From Pogonophryne albipinna (lineage: Eukaryota; Chordata; Actinopteri; Perciformes; Artedidraconidae), in NCBI GenBank assembly GCA_028583405.1, contig JAPTMU010000160.1, positions 124,001 through 188,000 on the forward strand: DNA of 64,000 nt. Direction: 5' to 3'. The stretch's first letter is position 1; the number at the start of each line of letters is the position of its first letter. Shown in pieces: positions 9,067-20,828 of the stretch. The notes below the pieces were generated by a model. The model was not told where the DNA came from. It saw only the letters and a list, made by a program, of their open reading frames with translations, and did no database searches. The position numbers and the translations under genes were made by a program.

Positions 9067-12030
9067 TTACACAGGAGATGCCATATTGACAGGGTCAGAT
9101 AGGAGAGCTGCGGACAGTGAACCGCAATCCTCCTGTCTCCCCTCAAAATCCCCCAGCAGAGAAGCTGCACGCTCCATATTCAGTAGGTCCAGATACTCCC
9201 TCAGCCATGAGTCCCTAGTAAAGCAGGCTGGTTTGCGTTCCTTCCAGTTTAGTAGGACAAGTCTTTTTGTGGCTAAACAGCCCAATGTCCAGAGCCGATC
9301 GGCAGTCCTTGCAACATTGCCATCTGGCTTGAGACCCAGTAAGCATGCAATGGGACATGTAAGGAAATTAACTTTTACTTTTTTACTTTTAACTACCTAC
9401 CGGAGAGGCACTTTTGTACGCCCACGATAATGGATACTTTGCATTGAAGGACAGATAATACTGGAATACATCCGGGACTCCCAAACCTCCCATTGATCTT
9501 GGAATGATCAATTTATTATGTGCGATTCTGGGTTTTTTATTATTCCAAAGGAACTGAGTGAAGAGGGATTTGATATCTTTAAACCATTTTAGTGGGAATT
9601 CAAGAGGGATAGAGGAGATAATATGAGAAAGCCTTGGGAGAACATTCATTTTCAAGGTTTCTGCTCTGCCCCATAGAGAAAGTGGTTGATGTCCTCCTTA
9701 ATGGACTGGAAAATAGCAGGGCCGTTAAGGCTAAAGATTTTAGAGATAGGAGAGACGATGTTAATTCCCAAATACCTCATTCCATTTGTTTTCCAAATAA
9801 AGGGGGTGTTCATTAGTTGTGCTTATATATGAGTTAAGTGGGATTGCTTCACTCTTGTTCCAATTTATCTTATATCCAGAGAAGCTGCCAAATGAATATA
9901 TCATATCAAGAACTGCGGGTATAGAGAGTGCTGGCTTGCTCAAAGTAAGAAGTATATCGTCAGCGTACATATTTAATTTAAAATCGTGTCCATGAATGTT
10001 CACACCATATATGTCACCATAAGAGCGAATTGCACAGGCTAATGGTTCTAGAGCCATAATAAAAAGTAGGGGACTAACTGGACACCCTTGCCTCACGCCA
10101 CGGTGTAAGGGGAAAGGTTTTGAGATGAATCCATTAGTTCTAACAGAAGAGAAGGGAGCGCTATACAAAGCCTTTACCCAGCTAATCAACTTGGGCCCAA
10201 AGCCAAATGTTTTGAGCGTGTAAAATAGATATGCCCATTCTATTTGGTCAAAATCTTTCTCAGCATCTAGTGATGCTGCAATCATTGGCAAATTGCTGGA
10301 GCTTGCTTCTAGGATAATCTGAAAAACCCTCCTCATGTTATTTGAGGACTGGCGGCCTGGAATGAAACCTACTTGGTCTAGATGCACTATAGATGGAACC
10401 ACCTTCTCCAAACGGAGTGCCTAGTCAGTTTAAAAGGCTTAAAGGGCGGTGGTTACCCATCAGAGAAGGATCTTTGCCCGGTTTAGGCAACAATGAAATA
10501 ATGGCCCTGCTCATGGAGGGAGGCATGGCTTCAGATTCTAATATTTCATTGAATAACAACAGTAAATACGGTGAAAGCTGTTCTTTAAAACATTTATAGA
10601 ACTCTGTTCCAAACCGTCGTCCCCTGGAGTTTTTCCTGATGCCATCTTCATGATTGCGTTTTTTTTTTATCACATTTTGGGAAACAGGTGCCTCCATAGC
10701 AGATCTGTCAGCCAAGCTGACGCTAGGGAGCTTAAAACCTCCGAAAAAGCTATCTAAGGCTTCTTCATTCAAGTTATTTTTTGTGCTATATAATTTAGAA
10801 TAATAATTCTTGAAAGACTCATTGATTTTGGCTGCATCACACTGTAGCCTGTCATGCTCATCTCTGATCGCTGGAATAATCTGTCTGTTTTCTATTTGTT
10901 TCAATCTATGAGCTAACATTTTCCCTGCTTTGTCTCCGGATTCAAAGTATGTTCTTCGTAAACGAAAAAGAGCAAAAGCTGTCTCCTCATCTACAAGTTT
11001 CTGCAAATGAGTCCTAGCGGTTAGAAGTGAGTTCCTTAGATCTAAATGGGATGGGTCTAGCATATGCTGCTCTTCTAGAGTCTTGAGTTTAAAGTTTAAT
11101 TGGGATTTCACCTCTCTGCGCTTTTTATTCTCTGCCGAGGAGAAACTAATTAACCAGCCCCTGCATGTTGCTTTAAAAGCCTCCCAGACAGTGGTGACGC
11201 TTGGTACATAATTTAGATTGATCTCAAAGAAATCTAAAATGTGGTCTTTAATGAGCAGTGTACATTTTTCATTTTTGAGTAGAGATGTATTAAGTCGCCA
11301 CTGTTTGGATTTGCAAGGGTTGGTTGGAGGGAAAAATGTGACAGATACAGCAGCATGATCACTTAATAATATACTATGGATTTTGATCTCAATAACATTC
11401 TGGATAAAATTTAAAGACATCATTATGTAATCTATCCTTGAGTAGGAGTTATGCGCACCGGAATAGAAAGAGTACTCTCGAGCATCTGGGTGCACTAGGC
11501 GCCACACATCTGTAATACCGAGCTCGGATTGGAAGTCCCTCAAGGCGGCGGAAATGTTTTTATCTGAAGGGAGAGGGTGGCTGGATCGATCCACTATAGG
11601 GTCACAGACAGAGTTGAAATCGCCACCTATAATAAGAGGACCCTCTATGGACTGCAATATCTTTGGGCACAGCGAGGTAAAGAATTTATATTGTAAACTA
11701 TTTGGAGCATACACATTCACTAATGTCACCATTTCATTCTGTAGCAAACCTGAGACAATTACAAATCTTCCCTCTTGATCAACATGTACATTGGATGATT
11801 TGAAAGGCATATTCTTAGAAATTAAAATACTGACTCCTCTACTAGCTTTTCCTCCAGGGGAAGAGAATATCTGCCCTACCCAATTCTGTCTTAGTTTTTT
11901 AGATTCCATCGCATTCAAATGAATCTCCTGTAGCATAGCAATATCACAATTTAGAGACTTTAAGTACAACAAAATCTTATGTCTTTTGATTGGATTCTGA
12001 ATTCCATTTACATTCAGACTAAGCTAAATA
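9067..12030 (-). pseudogene. L1-type ORF2: endonuclease and reverse transcriptase
   Basis: Endonuclease blocks from 12025 downward: LSLNVNGIQNPIKRHK, AMLQEIHL, GVSILISK, LVNVYAPN, GGDFNSVCD, SRIDYIMM and LLSDHAAV. The frame from 11972 ends at 10425 after IISLLPKPGKDP and HRPLSLLN. The reverse transcriptase resumes at 10411 with VGFIPGRQSS, LDAEKDFDQIEW, GVRQGCPVSPLLF and LNMYADDILLT; about 10 residues normally between the two parts are missing. A further frameshift lies near 9800, with remnants of the connection region at 9389-9655 and of the C-terminal segment at 9150-9285. Catalytic motifs are intact but the gene is broken at least three times. Confidence 0.85.
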
Positions 12031-12528
12031 ATTTTGTTCAATTGTGTATCCATTTAAGTAAGGTAACAATCATATCGGACGCCCGGCTAGTATTTTGGTC
12101 AAATTGGAAGGGTGTCATCGATGCATCAAGGGAGGGGAAATATATAAACAACAACACAAGACCGTAGAAAATACAAGACAAGATTACATAAAAACATAGA
12201 GATCCTACCACCCTTCCCCCTAACAATACACACATACACACAAAAACAAAAAATATATTGCCAAAAGGCAATACGACGGAAAATACATTGAGATGGAGGA
12301 AAGTCCATCTCTATCCGTGAAGAAAAAGAAGAGCTGCGGAGCTCAGGTGCGGAGAGGTAATCCAGTCCTTCAATAGCCTATAGGCCTATTCATTTGTCTG
12401 TCATTAACCAAAACTTTGCTAACTCGTTGGGGGTTACATTACAGTATAGCCTGCATCAAAATCCTAATGAGGGTGTGTGCGACTGTGAGTCAGTGTATGT
12501 GCGGGCATGCGTGTGCGTCAGTGTAAAT

Positions 12529-12666
<138 letters not shown>

Positions 12667-12706
12667 ATGCGGTGGGGGCGTAGGCCAACTCAGTCTTGTG
12701 GTAATG

Positions 12707-14056
12707 TCACATCCCAAATAAATCAGGTCTCTTTTCTTTTAGAACTTTCTCAGCTTCCTTGGGTTCTTTAAATATGAAAGTCTCCTCGTTGATGGTTACG
12801 ATGAGTCTGGCAGGGTACAGGATGCCGTGCCGTAAGTTTTCTTTGCGCAGTGTTACGTGCTCTGTGTTTTTCTCTGTCTCTCTGCTGCGCAGGTGCACCT
12901 GATCCGCCCCTGGCTCCGCCTCCCCCAGGTGTCCTAATTGCATTCAGCTGGGGACGACTTAAAAAAGGAGAAGCTGGAGGAGAAGGGTTCTCTTTTCCCG
13001 TCCTGAAACCGAGGGATCACGACCGTGGCTTTCCTCTCACCTCGTGTGGATATATATATTTATGCTGTATTTTTTGTGTGAACTCTGGAGGATATTAGTA
13101 TAGGTTTTTCGCGGCTTTGTTTCCTTCCCAGTAGGCTGTGTTTGGACCTCTGGGTAGAGGAGGGAAGTCTGGGTCCTACGGCTCATGGTGTGGCTGGCCC
13201 AGGCCCCCCTTCTTCCTTTTTGTTTGTTTTACGCTGTCCTCCAGACTTGGTTCCTTTCTGCCGGTAGGCATGCATGTGAGTTACGGCTGTGCTACAAATA
13301 AACGCCCGTCGATAACTAAATTCTGTGTTTGGCGTGGTTGTTTTAATGTTGCGGGTCTTCCCACAAGCCACTACCGCTTGGTAGCGGGACGGGTCGTAAC
13401 ACGCAGTATGCTACGGAGCTCTCTGTATGAATCCCGCTGGCGCTGTATCTCCATTGGAAAATCCTGAAACATGCGAAGACCATGTCCGTCCCATGTCAGC
13501 TTTCCTTTAGCAGACGCCAGCGTCTTAAACACCTCGTTCTTATCGCTCCTTCTGAGAAAACGTATGATGATATGCCGCGGTGGGCACGCTCTATCTCAGG
13601 TGCGGGGATTGTGTCACTCAGCTTCAGGAAGTGTCGGAGAATTTTATCCAGTAGTGGGGAGATGCCACCGGCTTCTTTACCCTCGGGGAGGCCGGCTAGG
13701 ATGAGATTATTTCTCCGACTTCTAGCTTCCAGATCCAGCATTTTACCCTGGAGGGCCTTGACATCTTTGGACAGATCACCCATTGTCTTCCCTTGGGAAT
13801 TGGCTTGATCGTCTATCTCGCTAATACGCTTCTCTGCGTTGTTTATTCTTTGAGAAGTGGCCTTAGAGTCTTTCTTCAATTGAACAATAGCCTTGTCCAG
13901 ATTGTCAAACCTTACGTTACAGGTTTCTTTAACGCTTTGTATTTCAGAAAGCAATTGACAAGCCCACTTGGGGACGTGTTCCTCTTCACCAAACATTCCC
14001 GCCATGAGGCCGCTGTCTTTCTTTGCTCTAGCTCTGGTCAAACTACTGCCGGGCAT
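12707..14056 (-). pseudogene. L1-type ORF1 protein, interrupted by a solo LTR
   Basis: From the methionine at 14056 there is a heptad-rich coiled coil (VRFDNLDKAIVQLKKDSKA to KALQGKMLDLEARSRR), then RRNNLILAGLPEG and IERAHR of the RNA-recognition domain. A frameshift near 13590 ends the first frame at 13496; the other frame continues with IIIRFLRR, KGKLTWDGHGLRMF and DFPMEIQRQRDSY to 13407. The solo LTR intervenes, and the remainder (LRHGILYPARLIVTI) runs from 12850 to the stop at 12707. ORF1p is the RNA chaperone that coats LINE RNA. Domain order is standard for L1. Confidence 0.8.
12851..13401 (+). mobile_element. Solo LTR (551 bp) with 5-bp target duplication CGCAG
   Basis: Begins TGTTACG, ends CGTAACA, and is bounded by CGCAG at 12846-12850 and 13402-13406. 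The termini form a short inverted repeat as in Ty3/gypsy LTRs. An AATAAA lies at 13298-13303. No internal retroviral sequence remains, so it is the product of LTR-LTR recombination. Removing it restores one continuous frame across the junction in the L1 ORF1 region, which independently confirms the boundaries. The orientation given is inferred from the AATAAA. Confidence 0.9.
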
Positions 14057-14223
14057 TTAAACGCAGATGTTTTTCACACTAATAGAACTGACTGTGCATT
14101 ACACTTTGAGACTTTCAGTTTTGGTTAAATCATAGTTAAGTCTGATTACCGCCTGCACCCGACTACTCCGCTCAGCTCGCCGGTGTCATCACGTGATTGA
14201 TTCTCCACATTTCAGTGAATTTT

Positions 14224-15270
14224 TGACATTTAAATCGTCACAAATGGGTCACAAATGGGTCACAAATGGTAAATTCACCGTTAGCTTACGAGCTCCCCAT
14301 TTTAGCGATCAACTATTCCTTCGCAATTTAGCATCACATTGGATATGAGCTGAACTTGTCCTGGATTGGAATTTTTCCGATCATTTCCCCAGGAGGAGTT
14401 CGCAAAAATGTGCTGAAAATGCATGAAAAAATGGCCGACTTTATGGGGGGGCGGAGCTAATGGAAGCCATTTTGAAATATGTTTGCAATTCCATGAGGAA
14501 AATCTGTGCCATGATTCGGATAGCTGGAATAAACTATATGTGACTACCACACAATAGGGGGCGCTACTGAGCCGATTTTTGCCAAAACGTACGATTTTTT
14601 TGTACAGTCGCCAAGAGTTTGTGGACTGTGACGTGTGTCCCAAGTGTCGCATCCGTAGCTAATTTTATGCTATCGCAGTCTAAAAAAAATATATAGGCCA
14701 AGCCCACGTTCGTCATTCGTTGCGACACTTTAAATCTCAGTTCATACTCACCCCCAGAGTATGTCTAAAAAAAAAAAGTATTTTATGTCGTCCATCCGTT
14801 CTTGAGTTTGGTGGTGTTTTTGGCGCCCCCTATAGTCCAAAATGAAAATGCTTTGGTGTGCCTATTCCCCAACACAGACTGAACCTATCCACCAAAATCT
14901 GTGGTGAATGGATACATTGTGTTGGCGTATTAAGTAGGCGGAGCTTAGGGGTTCAAGAGGACTTTATGTAGAGCAGGTCCACCCGGATAAGTGTGCAAAA
15001 TGTCAGGTCCATCTGAGTAACGGTGCGACTATGTAAATGTTTCAAAAATGTTTTATATATAGGTGGCGCTAGCTAGCATTTTGGACATTTTTAACCCATC
15101 GACTCCAGAATGTCAAATGTTTCGCCGGTCCTGACGTCCGTGCAAAATTACACTGCATGAATGGCGTCGTAAAGCCCTCAAAAACAGCTTAGAACCGGAC
15201 GGGGAATAATAAGAATAAGAATTCTACGAATAACAATAGGTCTTCGCACACTTCGTGCTCAGGCCCTAAA
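14224..15270. repeat. Dispersed repeat, end of copy B and copy C
   Basis: Three tandem GTCACAAATGG units (14238-14268) precede a long repeat copy beginning GTTAGCTTACGAGCTCCCC. It contains GGGGGCGCTACTGAGCC, several TGGCGCC..CTATAG stretches, and ends with an ACAATAGGTCTTCGCACACT motif and CTTCGTGCTCAGGCCCTAA. Such tails are common in fish genomes. There is no open frame of note; class unresolved. Confidence 0.6.
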
Positions 15271-15440
15271 AAACAGCATTTCACAAAACACCACAGCGTT
15301 TCACAAAACACCACAGCATTTCAGAAAACACAACAGCATTTCAGAAAACTCCACAGCATTTCAGAAAACACAACGCAATTCAGAAAACACTACAGCATTT
15401 CAGAAAACGCCACAGCATTTCAGAAAACACCACAGCATTT
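15271..15440. repeat. Minisatellite, unit about 20 bp (ACAGCATTTCAGAAAAC)
   Basis: Eight to nine imperfect units of the same family as 848-930, here mostly with CAGAAAAC instead of CACAAAAC. Confidence 0.85.
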
Positions 15441-15984
15441 CACATTGGATGGAATGGGTATTCCTTTAGGGAGAACACTTCTTGTTTGTGATTGGACAGA
15501 GCCAGCCAGAGAAGCACTGCTGGGTTGGTTGTTTTTGCTGCCAGTCAAGAAATGACGCCTCGTGATTGGTCAGTACCCGACAGCGCAACATGTCCCAACA
15601 CATCAGCCGTTAGCTGTTAGCACACACTCAGAGCTCACAGCTCCTCATATCTGTTCAGAAACTGGACAAAAGTTAAACATATACAAAACACACACAGGTT
15701 TCTACACGGACCACTATTGCGGTAAGCATGTTGTAACTTCCGGTTGTTGTTGTCATTGTCATCTCCGGGTATCCCGTGTGCCTGTTCTGTTGCTGATAGC
15801 TTATTATCTTAACTTAATCGATCATTTTAAAACTCTTGATCACGGCAACTACCTGACGTTGTAATCACACGTTACTACAGCTTAAGCACTCACAACTCTC
15901 CTTCTCTTAGCGACTGTAACTCCACAGTTGCCTACACTCTTTTCGGGTTTGCTAACGGTAGCTACTTTAGCTTGATAGATAGCC
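15441..15984 (+). other. Probable 5' leader of the LINE that follows
   Basis: No coding sequence is recognised. The stretch precedes the LINE ORF1 directly and contains no other identifiable element, so it is most simply its 5' untranslated region. Confidence 0.4.
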
Positions 15985-16794
15985 ATGGCTCTTTCCCCAC
16001 CCTCGGGTGCTATTTCCTGCTCTAACTGTCTCATGTTTGGTTACTTCCCTACCTCCTTTACTGGTACCGATACATGTGTTAAATGTAGTATAGTTGTTAG
16101 GTTGGAGGCGGGAATCATAGCCATAGAAGCCCGGCTCCGCATCTTAGAAAGTAACTCAGCTACAGTAAAGCCCATGTTAGCCGGTGCGGACCGGCAAAAG
16201 GTAGCTCTTATTAGCCGTCCCCCGGCAACTCCCGAGCAGCAGGGAGACTGGGTGACTGTTCAGAAGGGGCATAACGCCAAACCCGCAGGTCCCCACCAAC
16301 CCGTTCACGTATCTAACAGATATTCCCCACTCAGCGAGACACCCGCTGAAAAGACCGAAGCCTCCACAGTCACATGCATTCCGGGGGCCAGAGCGGGCGA
16401 CATTGAGGCGCATCTTAAACTGCTGGCTAAAAATAAACGTAAATACAGTAGGATTGTTATTCACGTCGGTGGTAATGATGTTCGTTTACGCCAATCAGAA
16501 TGGACCAAACTTAATGTGGAGTCGGTGTGTAGTTATGCTAAAACAATGTCGGACACCGTAATCTTCTCTGGTCCCCTCCCCAATCTGATCAATGATGACA
16601 TGTATAGCCGCATGTCGTCATTTCAGCGCTGGTTGTCTTGGTGGTGCCCAGCAAACAATGTGGGCTTCGTAAATAATTGGACAGCCTTCTGGGGAAAACC
16701 TGGTCTGATTAAGAGAGACGGCGTTCATCCTACTTTGGAAGGTGAAAATCTCATTTCGGCAAACATTTCAGGGTTTTGTGGACTTAATCTATGA
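15985..16794 (+). CDS. LINE ORF1 protein with esterase (SGNH) domain remnant
   Basis: A 269-codon intact frame. The N-terminus has CSNCLMF and DTCVKCSIVVRLEA, a CxxC..CxxC zinc-binding pair, followed by a short coiled coil (EARLRILESNSA). The C-terminal half has two blocks of SGNH-type esterases: IVIHVGGNDVRLR (block III, GxND) and KRDGVHPTLEGENL (block V, DxxH). Such ORF1 proteins are known from CR1/L2 LINEs including zebrafish L2. The first block (GDS, with the nucleophilic serine), expected between LSETPAEKTEA and TCIPGARAGD (about residue 130), is not there, so the enzyme should be inactive although the frame is open. Confidence 0.8.
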   Translation: MALSPPSGAISCSNCLMFGYFPTSFTGTDTCVKCSIVVRLEAGIIAIEARLRILESNSATVKPMLAGADRQKVALISRPPATPEQQGDWVTVQKGHNAKPAGPHQPVHVSNRYSPLSETPAEKTEASTVTCIPGARAGDIEAHLKLLAKNKRKYSRIVIHVGGNDVRLRQSEWTKLNVESVCSYAKTMSDTVIFSGPLPNLINDDMYSRMSSFQRWLSWWCPANNVGFVNNWTAFWGKPGLIKRDGVHPTLEGENLISANISGFCGLNL

Positions 16795-16908
16795 CAAACT
16801 GGAGTTGAGACCAGGAGGCGGAGTCGCAGTCTTACACGCTTCTCTGCGCTCTCTCCTAGGCAGTCATCCATAGGAATCCCGAACCCAATAAAATACCCAA
16901 TATTAGCG

Positions 16909-17760
16909 GTGTGTGTGTCTGCCCAAGGACAATTTAAGGTAAAACCTAATAGAGGTGTTATACATAATAACCTAATAAAAGTAAATGTAACAACTACTAC
17001 AGTGCAACAAAACAGAAAGATTAAATGTGGTCTCTTAAACATAAGATCTCTAGCATCTAAAGCAATATTGGTAAATGATTTAATATCAGATTATAATATT
17101 GATATATGCTGTCTCACTGAAACTTGGTTGAGACATGAAGAATATGTCAGCATAAATGAGGCCACTCCACCCAGCCATATCAATACTCATATTGCCCGAG
17201 GCACGGGCCGAGGAGGTGGAGTTGCAGCAATCTTTGACTCAAGTTTACTTATCAATACTAAACCAAAATTAAATTATACCTCCTTTGAAAGTCTCGTTTT
17301 TAGTCTTACGCCTGGAAAACTTTGCAGCCAATCTTATTTGTTACAGTGTACAGTGTACCAGGTCCTTATTCAGAATTCTTATCAGAATTCTCTGAGTTTT
17401 TATCAACTTTAGTACTTAAAACAGATAAAGTAATTATCGTAGGTGACTTTAATATTCATGTTGACGATGATAAAAATAGCCTTACTGTTGCATTTAACTC
17501 TATATTAGATTATGTTGGTTTCTGTCAGAGTGTAAATAAACCAACCCACTGCTATAATCACACTCTCGACCTTGTTCTGACTTATGGTATTGAAATTGAG
17601 TAACTATTAGTCGAGCAGCTTAATCCTGCTTTATCCGACCATTTCTTAGTAACTTTTGAAGTACTGTTACTAGACTACAAAGCATTAGTCAAAAGCTCCT
17701 GCTGCAGAAACCTATCTGTTAGTGCTATAGACAAATCTAAGGAAGAGATTCCACCAATAC
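16909..17760 (+). pseudogene. LINE ORF2, endonuclease part only
   Basis: The frame from 16909 carries CGLLNIRSLASKA, CCLTETWLRHEE and RGGGVAAIFDSS. A frameshift near 17340 moves it to the frame with VIIVGDFNIHVDDD and HTLDLVLTYG, which stops at 17603, after which ALSDHFLVTFE is still readable. It is the nicking endonuclease of the same L2/CR1-type LINE. The reverse transcriptase is absent: recognisable sequence ends near 17780. Loss of the 3' half is unusual for LINEs, which normally lose the 5' end, so a later deletion or insertion is implied. Confidence 0.8.
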
Positions 17761-17780
17761 TTAACTCGATAGCATGTCTG

Positions 17781-18603
17781 CAGAGTCCTGCATGGGTCCA
17801 GTTTTGCAAATCTGCACCCACCCGAACCCTCGCAGCTCAGTAGCTACCGCGAACCGACCGTTACACGCAATTATCTTCAAGTCAAATCTGGACCCGACCT
17901 GTTGATATAAGACCCAAGACCCGACCCGTTGTGAATTTTAGGGGGTGCTAGTGGAGTACTTCAGGAAAGTCGACGGGGGGGGGGGGCTAGTGGAGTACTT
18001 CGTGACCACAGATTGTGAACGTTGTGATCAGCTGTTTTAGCGCAGTTCTCCAGTGAAGGGGGGGAGTCTCCCTCCGCAGCCGGTTGGCGTAGTTTTGGCA
18101 CAATTCCGTTGTACAGACCGACGTTAACAGCAGCCCTGTCTGTGCACACGGAGACCGACTCTGTCGTCCGGTGATCTAACCGCCTTCTAGAAAAGCTTCA
18201 CAAGTACGTCGGTACGCAAATGCTCTTTGTGACACAAGTGACGGTACGCATTTCAGATTACGCACATAACCTGCGTACCAGTTATGTGCACCCCTGTACT
18301 ACAGCAAAAGTATTCTCCGTCGGGACTTCCTGCAACAACACCACGCCGTTATCTTGATTCTGATTGGCCAGAAGACATTATCAAAGATGTTCTATTGAGA
18401 AGACCATAAATATTTTAACGCAATTAATTCAAAAAATGAATTACCGCCGTTAACGCGATAATTTTGACAGCATTAATAAAAACACTTCGTTTAGTTTCGG
18501 AAATTCTTTGTTGTGTGTTGCTGCCGGCCCGTCTCTCCTCTATGGTCTCTCCCCCATTCTCATTGAGTATTTTACAAAGAGTGAAACAGCGCCCCTCTAG
18601 ATG
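17781..18603. other. Mixed fragments of hAT-type non-autonomous elements; no gene
   Basis: CAGAGTCCTGCATGGGTCC at 17781 followed by CTGCACCC and CCCGACC-rich text resembles the end of a fish hAT element. TTACCGCCGTTAACGCGATA at 18441 resembles another. No matching opposite termini or target duplications were found, and a stretch of twelve G (17976-17987) interrupts it. No open frame shows a domain. Confidence 0.4.
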
Positions 18604-19618
18604 TGTAGGAGCAAACACAGTAGTGGTGGCTTAAAGCCCACCTCCGCTCCGCGGCGTCCGTTCGATGAGCCTGGTCAGATTTAACAAAAGAAGTTCAAAA
18701 CACCGGCATAAAAGTTATAACAATAATCTGATTTTAATGGTAAAAAACACAATACGAAATACAGAGTGCCCTGTAACAGAGCACTCCGGGCTCCCCGCTC
18801 TACTGCCGTGCGATACAGATATCGGGACCAGCCAGTCAGAAACAGGGGGCATTTTGCATGAATAAACAACAGTATATATGGACATATTTGGGGCGGAGAT
18901 GTGGGTCGGCTCTTCCGTCCCATTTTACTCCTAAGAGAATCAGAGAGTCCGTGGGGAGGAGTTGAGTCGGTTGCTCACTCCCCGAGGTGTTCTTACTGGT
19001 TAAATTCACTTTGGGTCGGGCCCAATACAGCGAATCAGAGTTCTGGGAAAAAGTATTTTTCTTCTGAACAGAGCGTGAGAGCCTCGGAACTAGACAAGGT
19101 CAGAATCACTTTTTATCTTACACCTGGGTTAACTCCTTTAATTTCCCAAGGAAGATTTCACACAAACTCTATTCTTTCCCAGACGACCAAACATTGTACA
19201 CAGATATATTGGTACATTACTTCTGAACAGAGCGTGAGTAGACAAAGGCAGAGTCAATCTTTATCTTCCACCTAACTTCACTCCTTTAATTTCTCAAGGA
19301 AGATTTCACACAAACTATTCCTTCCCAAACAATCAAACATTGTACACAGATATATTGGTATCAAACATTGTACACAGATATATTGGTGCTTGAGATTATA
19401 TTGGCCCCAGAAAGAACCTTGAAAAGAACATGTGTGTGTGCTGGTAGAAAGAGGTGTATGTGTGTGTAACAGGGTATCTGGGTCATTGAGTGTAAGTGAG
19501 AAGGTTATATATATAGGGTTACTTAAAACAGTCCCAAATAATACATTTTCACTTCAATACAGTTCAAGATAATACCTGTTTACTTTAATACAGTTTAGAA
19601 CAATATCTGTTTACTTTA
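18604..19618 (-). repeat. 3' LTR of the retrovirus-like element
   Basis: About 1015 bp, on the plus strand starting TGTAGGAGCAAACACAG and ending TGTTTACTTTA. Nearly identical to 26601-27704 apart from a missing segment of about 85-90 bp near 19440. On the sense strand it ends in CTCCTACA. Confidence 0.85.
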
Positions 19619-19630
19619 ATCCCCCTTTTG
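19619..19630 (-). promoter_or_regulatory. Polypurine tract of the retrovirus-like element
   Basis: On the minus strand CAAAAGGGGGAT stands immediately before the 3' LTR. Such a tract primes plus-strand DNA synthesis and fixes the orientation of the element as minus. Confidence 0.75.
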
Positions 19631-19916
19631 ATCTCACCTTCAGAGATCAACTTATACACAGCATTTGAAACATAACCACTGTCATTCTTTTCTACTGTCT
19701 GTTCCCCAACATTTATATAAATCCATCAGAAACTGGGATTTAGAGCACTTTAAACCTTTAGGAACAGTCCACCATAACAACTTCTTATGACAGTGGAGGG
19801 AGACCAAAATATGTTAAAAAAAATTGTCCTTGTCGGCTGAGTCATCGTGCTCGTCCTCCTCCGACGCGTAAGCCAACAAGGGCATTTGGTACGAAGGGGA
19901 AGGGGCAGCTTCTCCC

Positions 19917-20036
19917 TCAAAAAATGGGTTATTAAAACAAAGTTCCTCAAAAAATGGGATATTAAAACAAAGTTCCTCAAAAAATGGGATATTAAAACAA
20001 AGTTCCTCAAAAAATGGGATATTAAAACAAACTCCA
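19917..20036. repeat. Four tandem 30-bp units
   Basis: ATTAAAACAAAGTTCCTCAA with a short spacer repeats four times at 30 bp. On the minus strand this gives a repeated FVLISHFLRN decapeptide inside a 95-codon frame; whether it was ever translated is unknown. Confidence 0.85.
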
Positions 20037-20145
20037 CACCGGCTATATCAACCTGTTTCAGCGGAGAGTGTAGTCCCCTGTGCCGTCTTGGCTTGCCGTG
20101 TCTTTGTCCCCCCCGATCCGCTGACGGCGGCTTCTGGGCTGCCTG

Positions 20146-20433
20146 CTAGAGAGATGTCTTCTGGATCCTCCTCCTCCGGCCCGCTGATGGCGGCTTCCGG
20201 GTCGATGCTGGAGAGATGTCTTCCCGATCCTCTGTCTCCGGCCTGCTGATGACGCCTCCCGGGTCGACTGCTGGAGAGATGTCCTCCCGATCCTCCTCCT
20301 CCGGTCCGCTGATGGCGCCTTCTGGGTCGACTGCTGGAGGGATGTCCTCCCGATCCTGCTCCTCCAGTCCGCTGATGGCTGCTTCCGAGTCGACCTCCTC
20401 GTCGAGGGCCACGTCCGTCCTGATGTCGTCCAC
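20146..20433 (-). pseudogene. Acidic 22-residue repeat region, probable tail of pol
   Basis: Within this frame a unit of about 22 residues (pattern SPAVDPGGxISxPExEDREDI) occurs three to four times, period about 66 bp. It lies directly downstream, on the minus strand, of the integrase-like remnant at 20446-20658. Its function is unknown. It could also be a non-coding minisatellite that happens to be open, since another frame is open across the same bases. Confidence 0.4.
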
Positions 20434-20445
20434 GGTCCTAGCAGG

Positions 20446-20658
20446 TTACCCCGCCGCACACTGGCTCCAGCTGTCCCCCTTTCCTCCTAGACGGACGGCA
20501 TGAGAGATCCGCTGGGTCACTCGGTCAGGGCCGGAGAGCCTGGGGTTGAGCCACTTGTCCTGATGACCTTCAGCCAGACGAACTCCGCTGTGTCGGCCTC
20601 CTGGGTCCCCCTTTGGCGTCACCAATCTGTGTGGAGAAATCTGATACAAATCCCTCAA
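20446..20658 (-). pseudogene. Integrase C-terminal remnant
   Basis: The frame includes HQDKWLNPRLSGPDRV and HAVRLGGKGDSW..SQCAA, which resembles the small beta-barrel at the C-terminus of retroviral integrases (W..P.W.GP....... A...... W.H.S). Position near the polypurine tract fits the end of pol. The frame has lost residues relative to the family pattern and has no catalytic core with it. Confidence 0.5.
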
Positions 20659-20828
20659 GCCTACGCTCAGGGCTCCTGGGCCCTCAGCCGCTTGGAGCCT
20701 GTTGGTGGGGTGTCTTAAAACAACAGCCGTCTGTGAACAGGTTTTCTAAATTAATTGTAGACCTCCTGTCTGCCAGTGCAGCTTCAGAATCTTAATACTT
20801 GGACTGTGCCAACTAAAAAAAAAAAAAA

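Noticed and set aside
12707..12943. Separate 78-codon minus-strand gene
   Set aside because: Its C-terminal half is the end of the L1-type ORF1 and its N-terminal half is solo LTR sequence, so the frame is a chance fusion across the insertion junction.
18665..19275. Open frames repeated at 26659-27269
   Set aside because: They are identical because they lie in the two LTRs; non-coding LTR sequence is the simpler reading.
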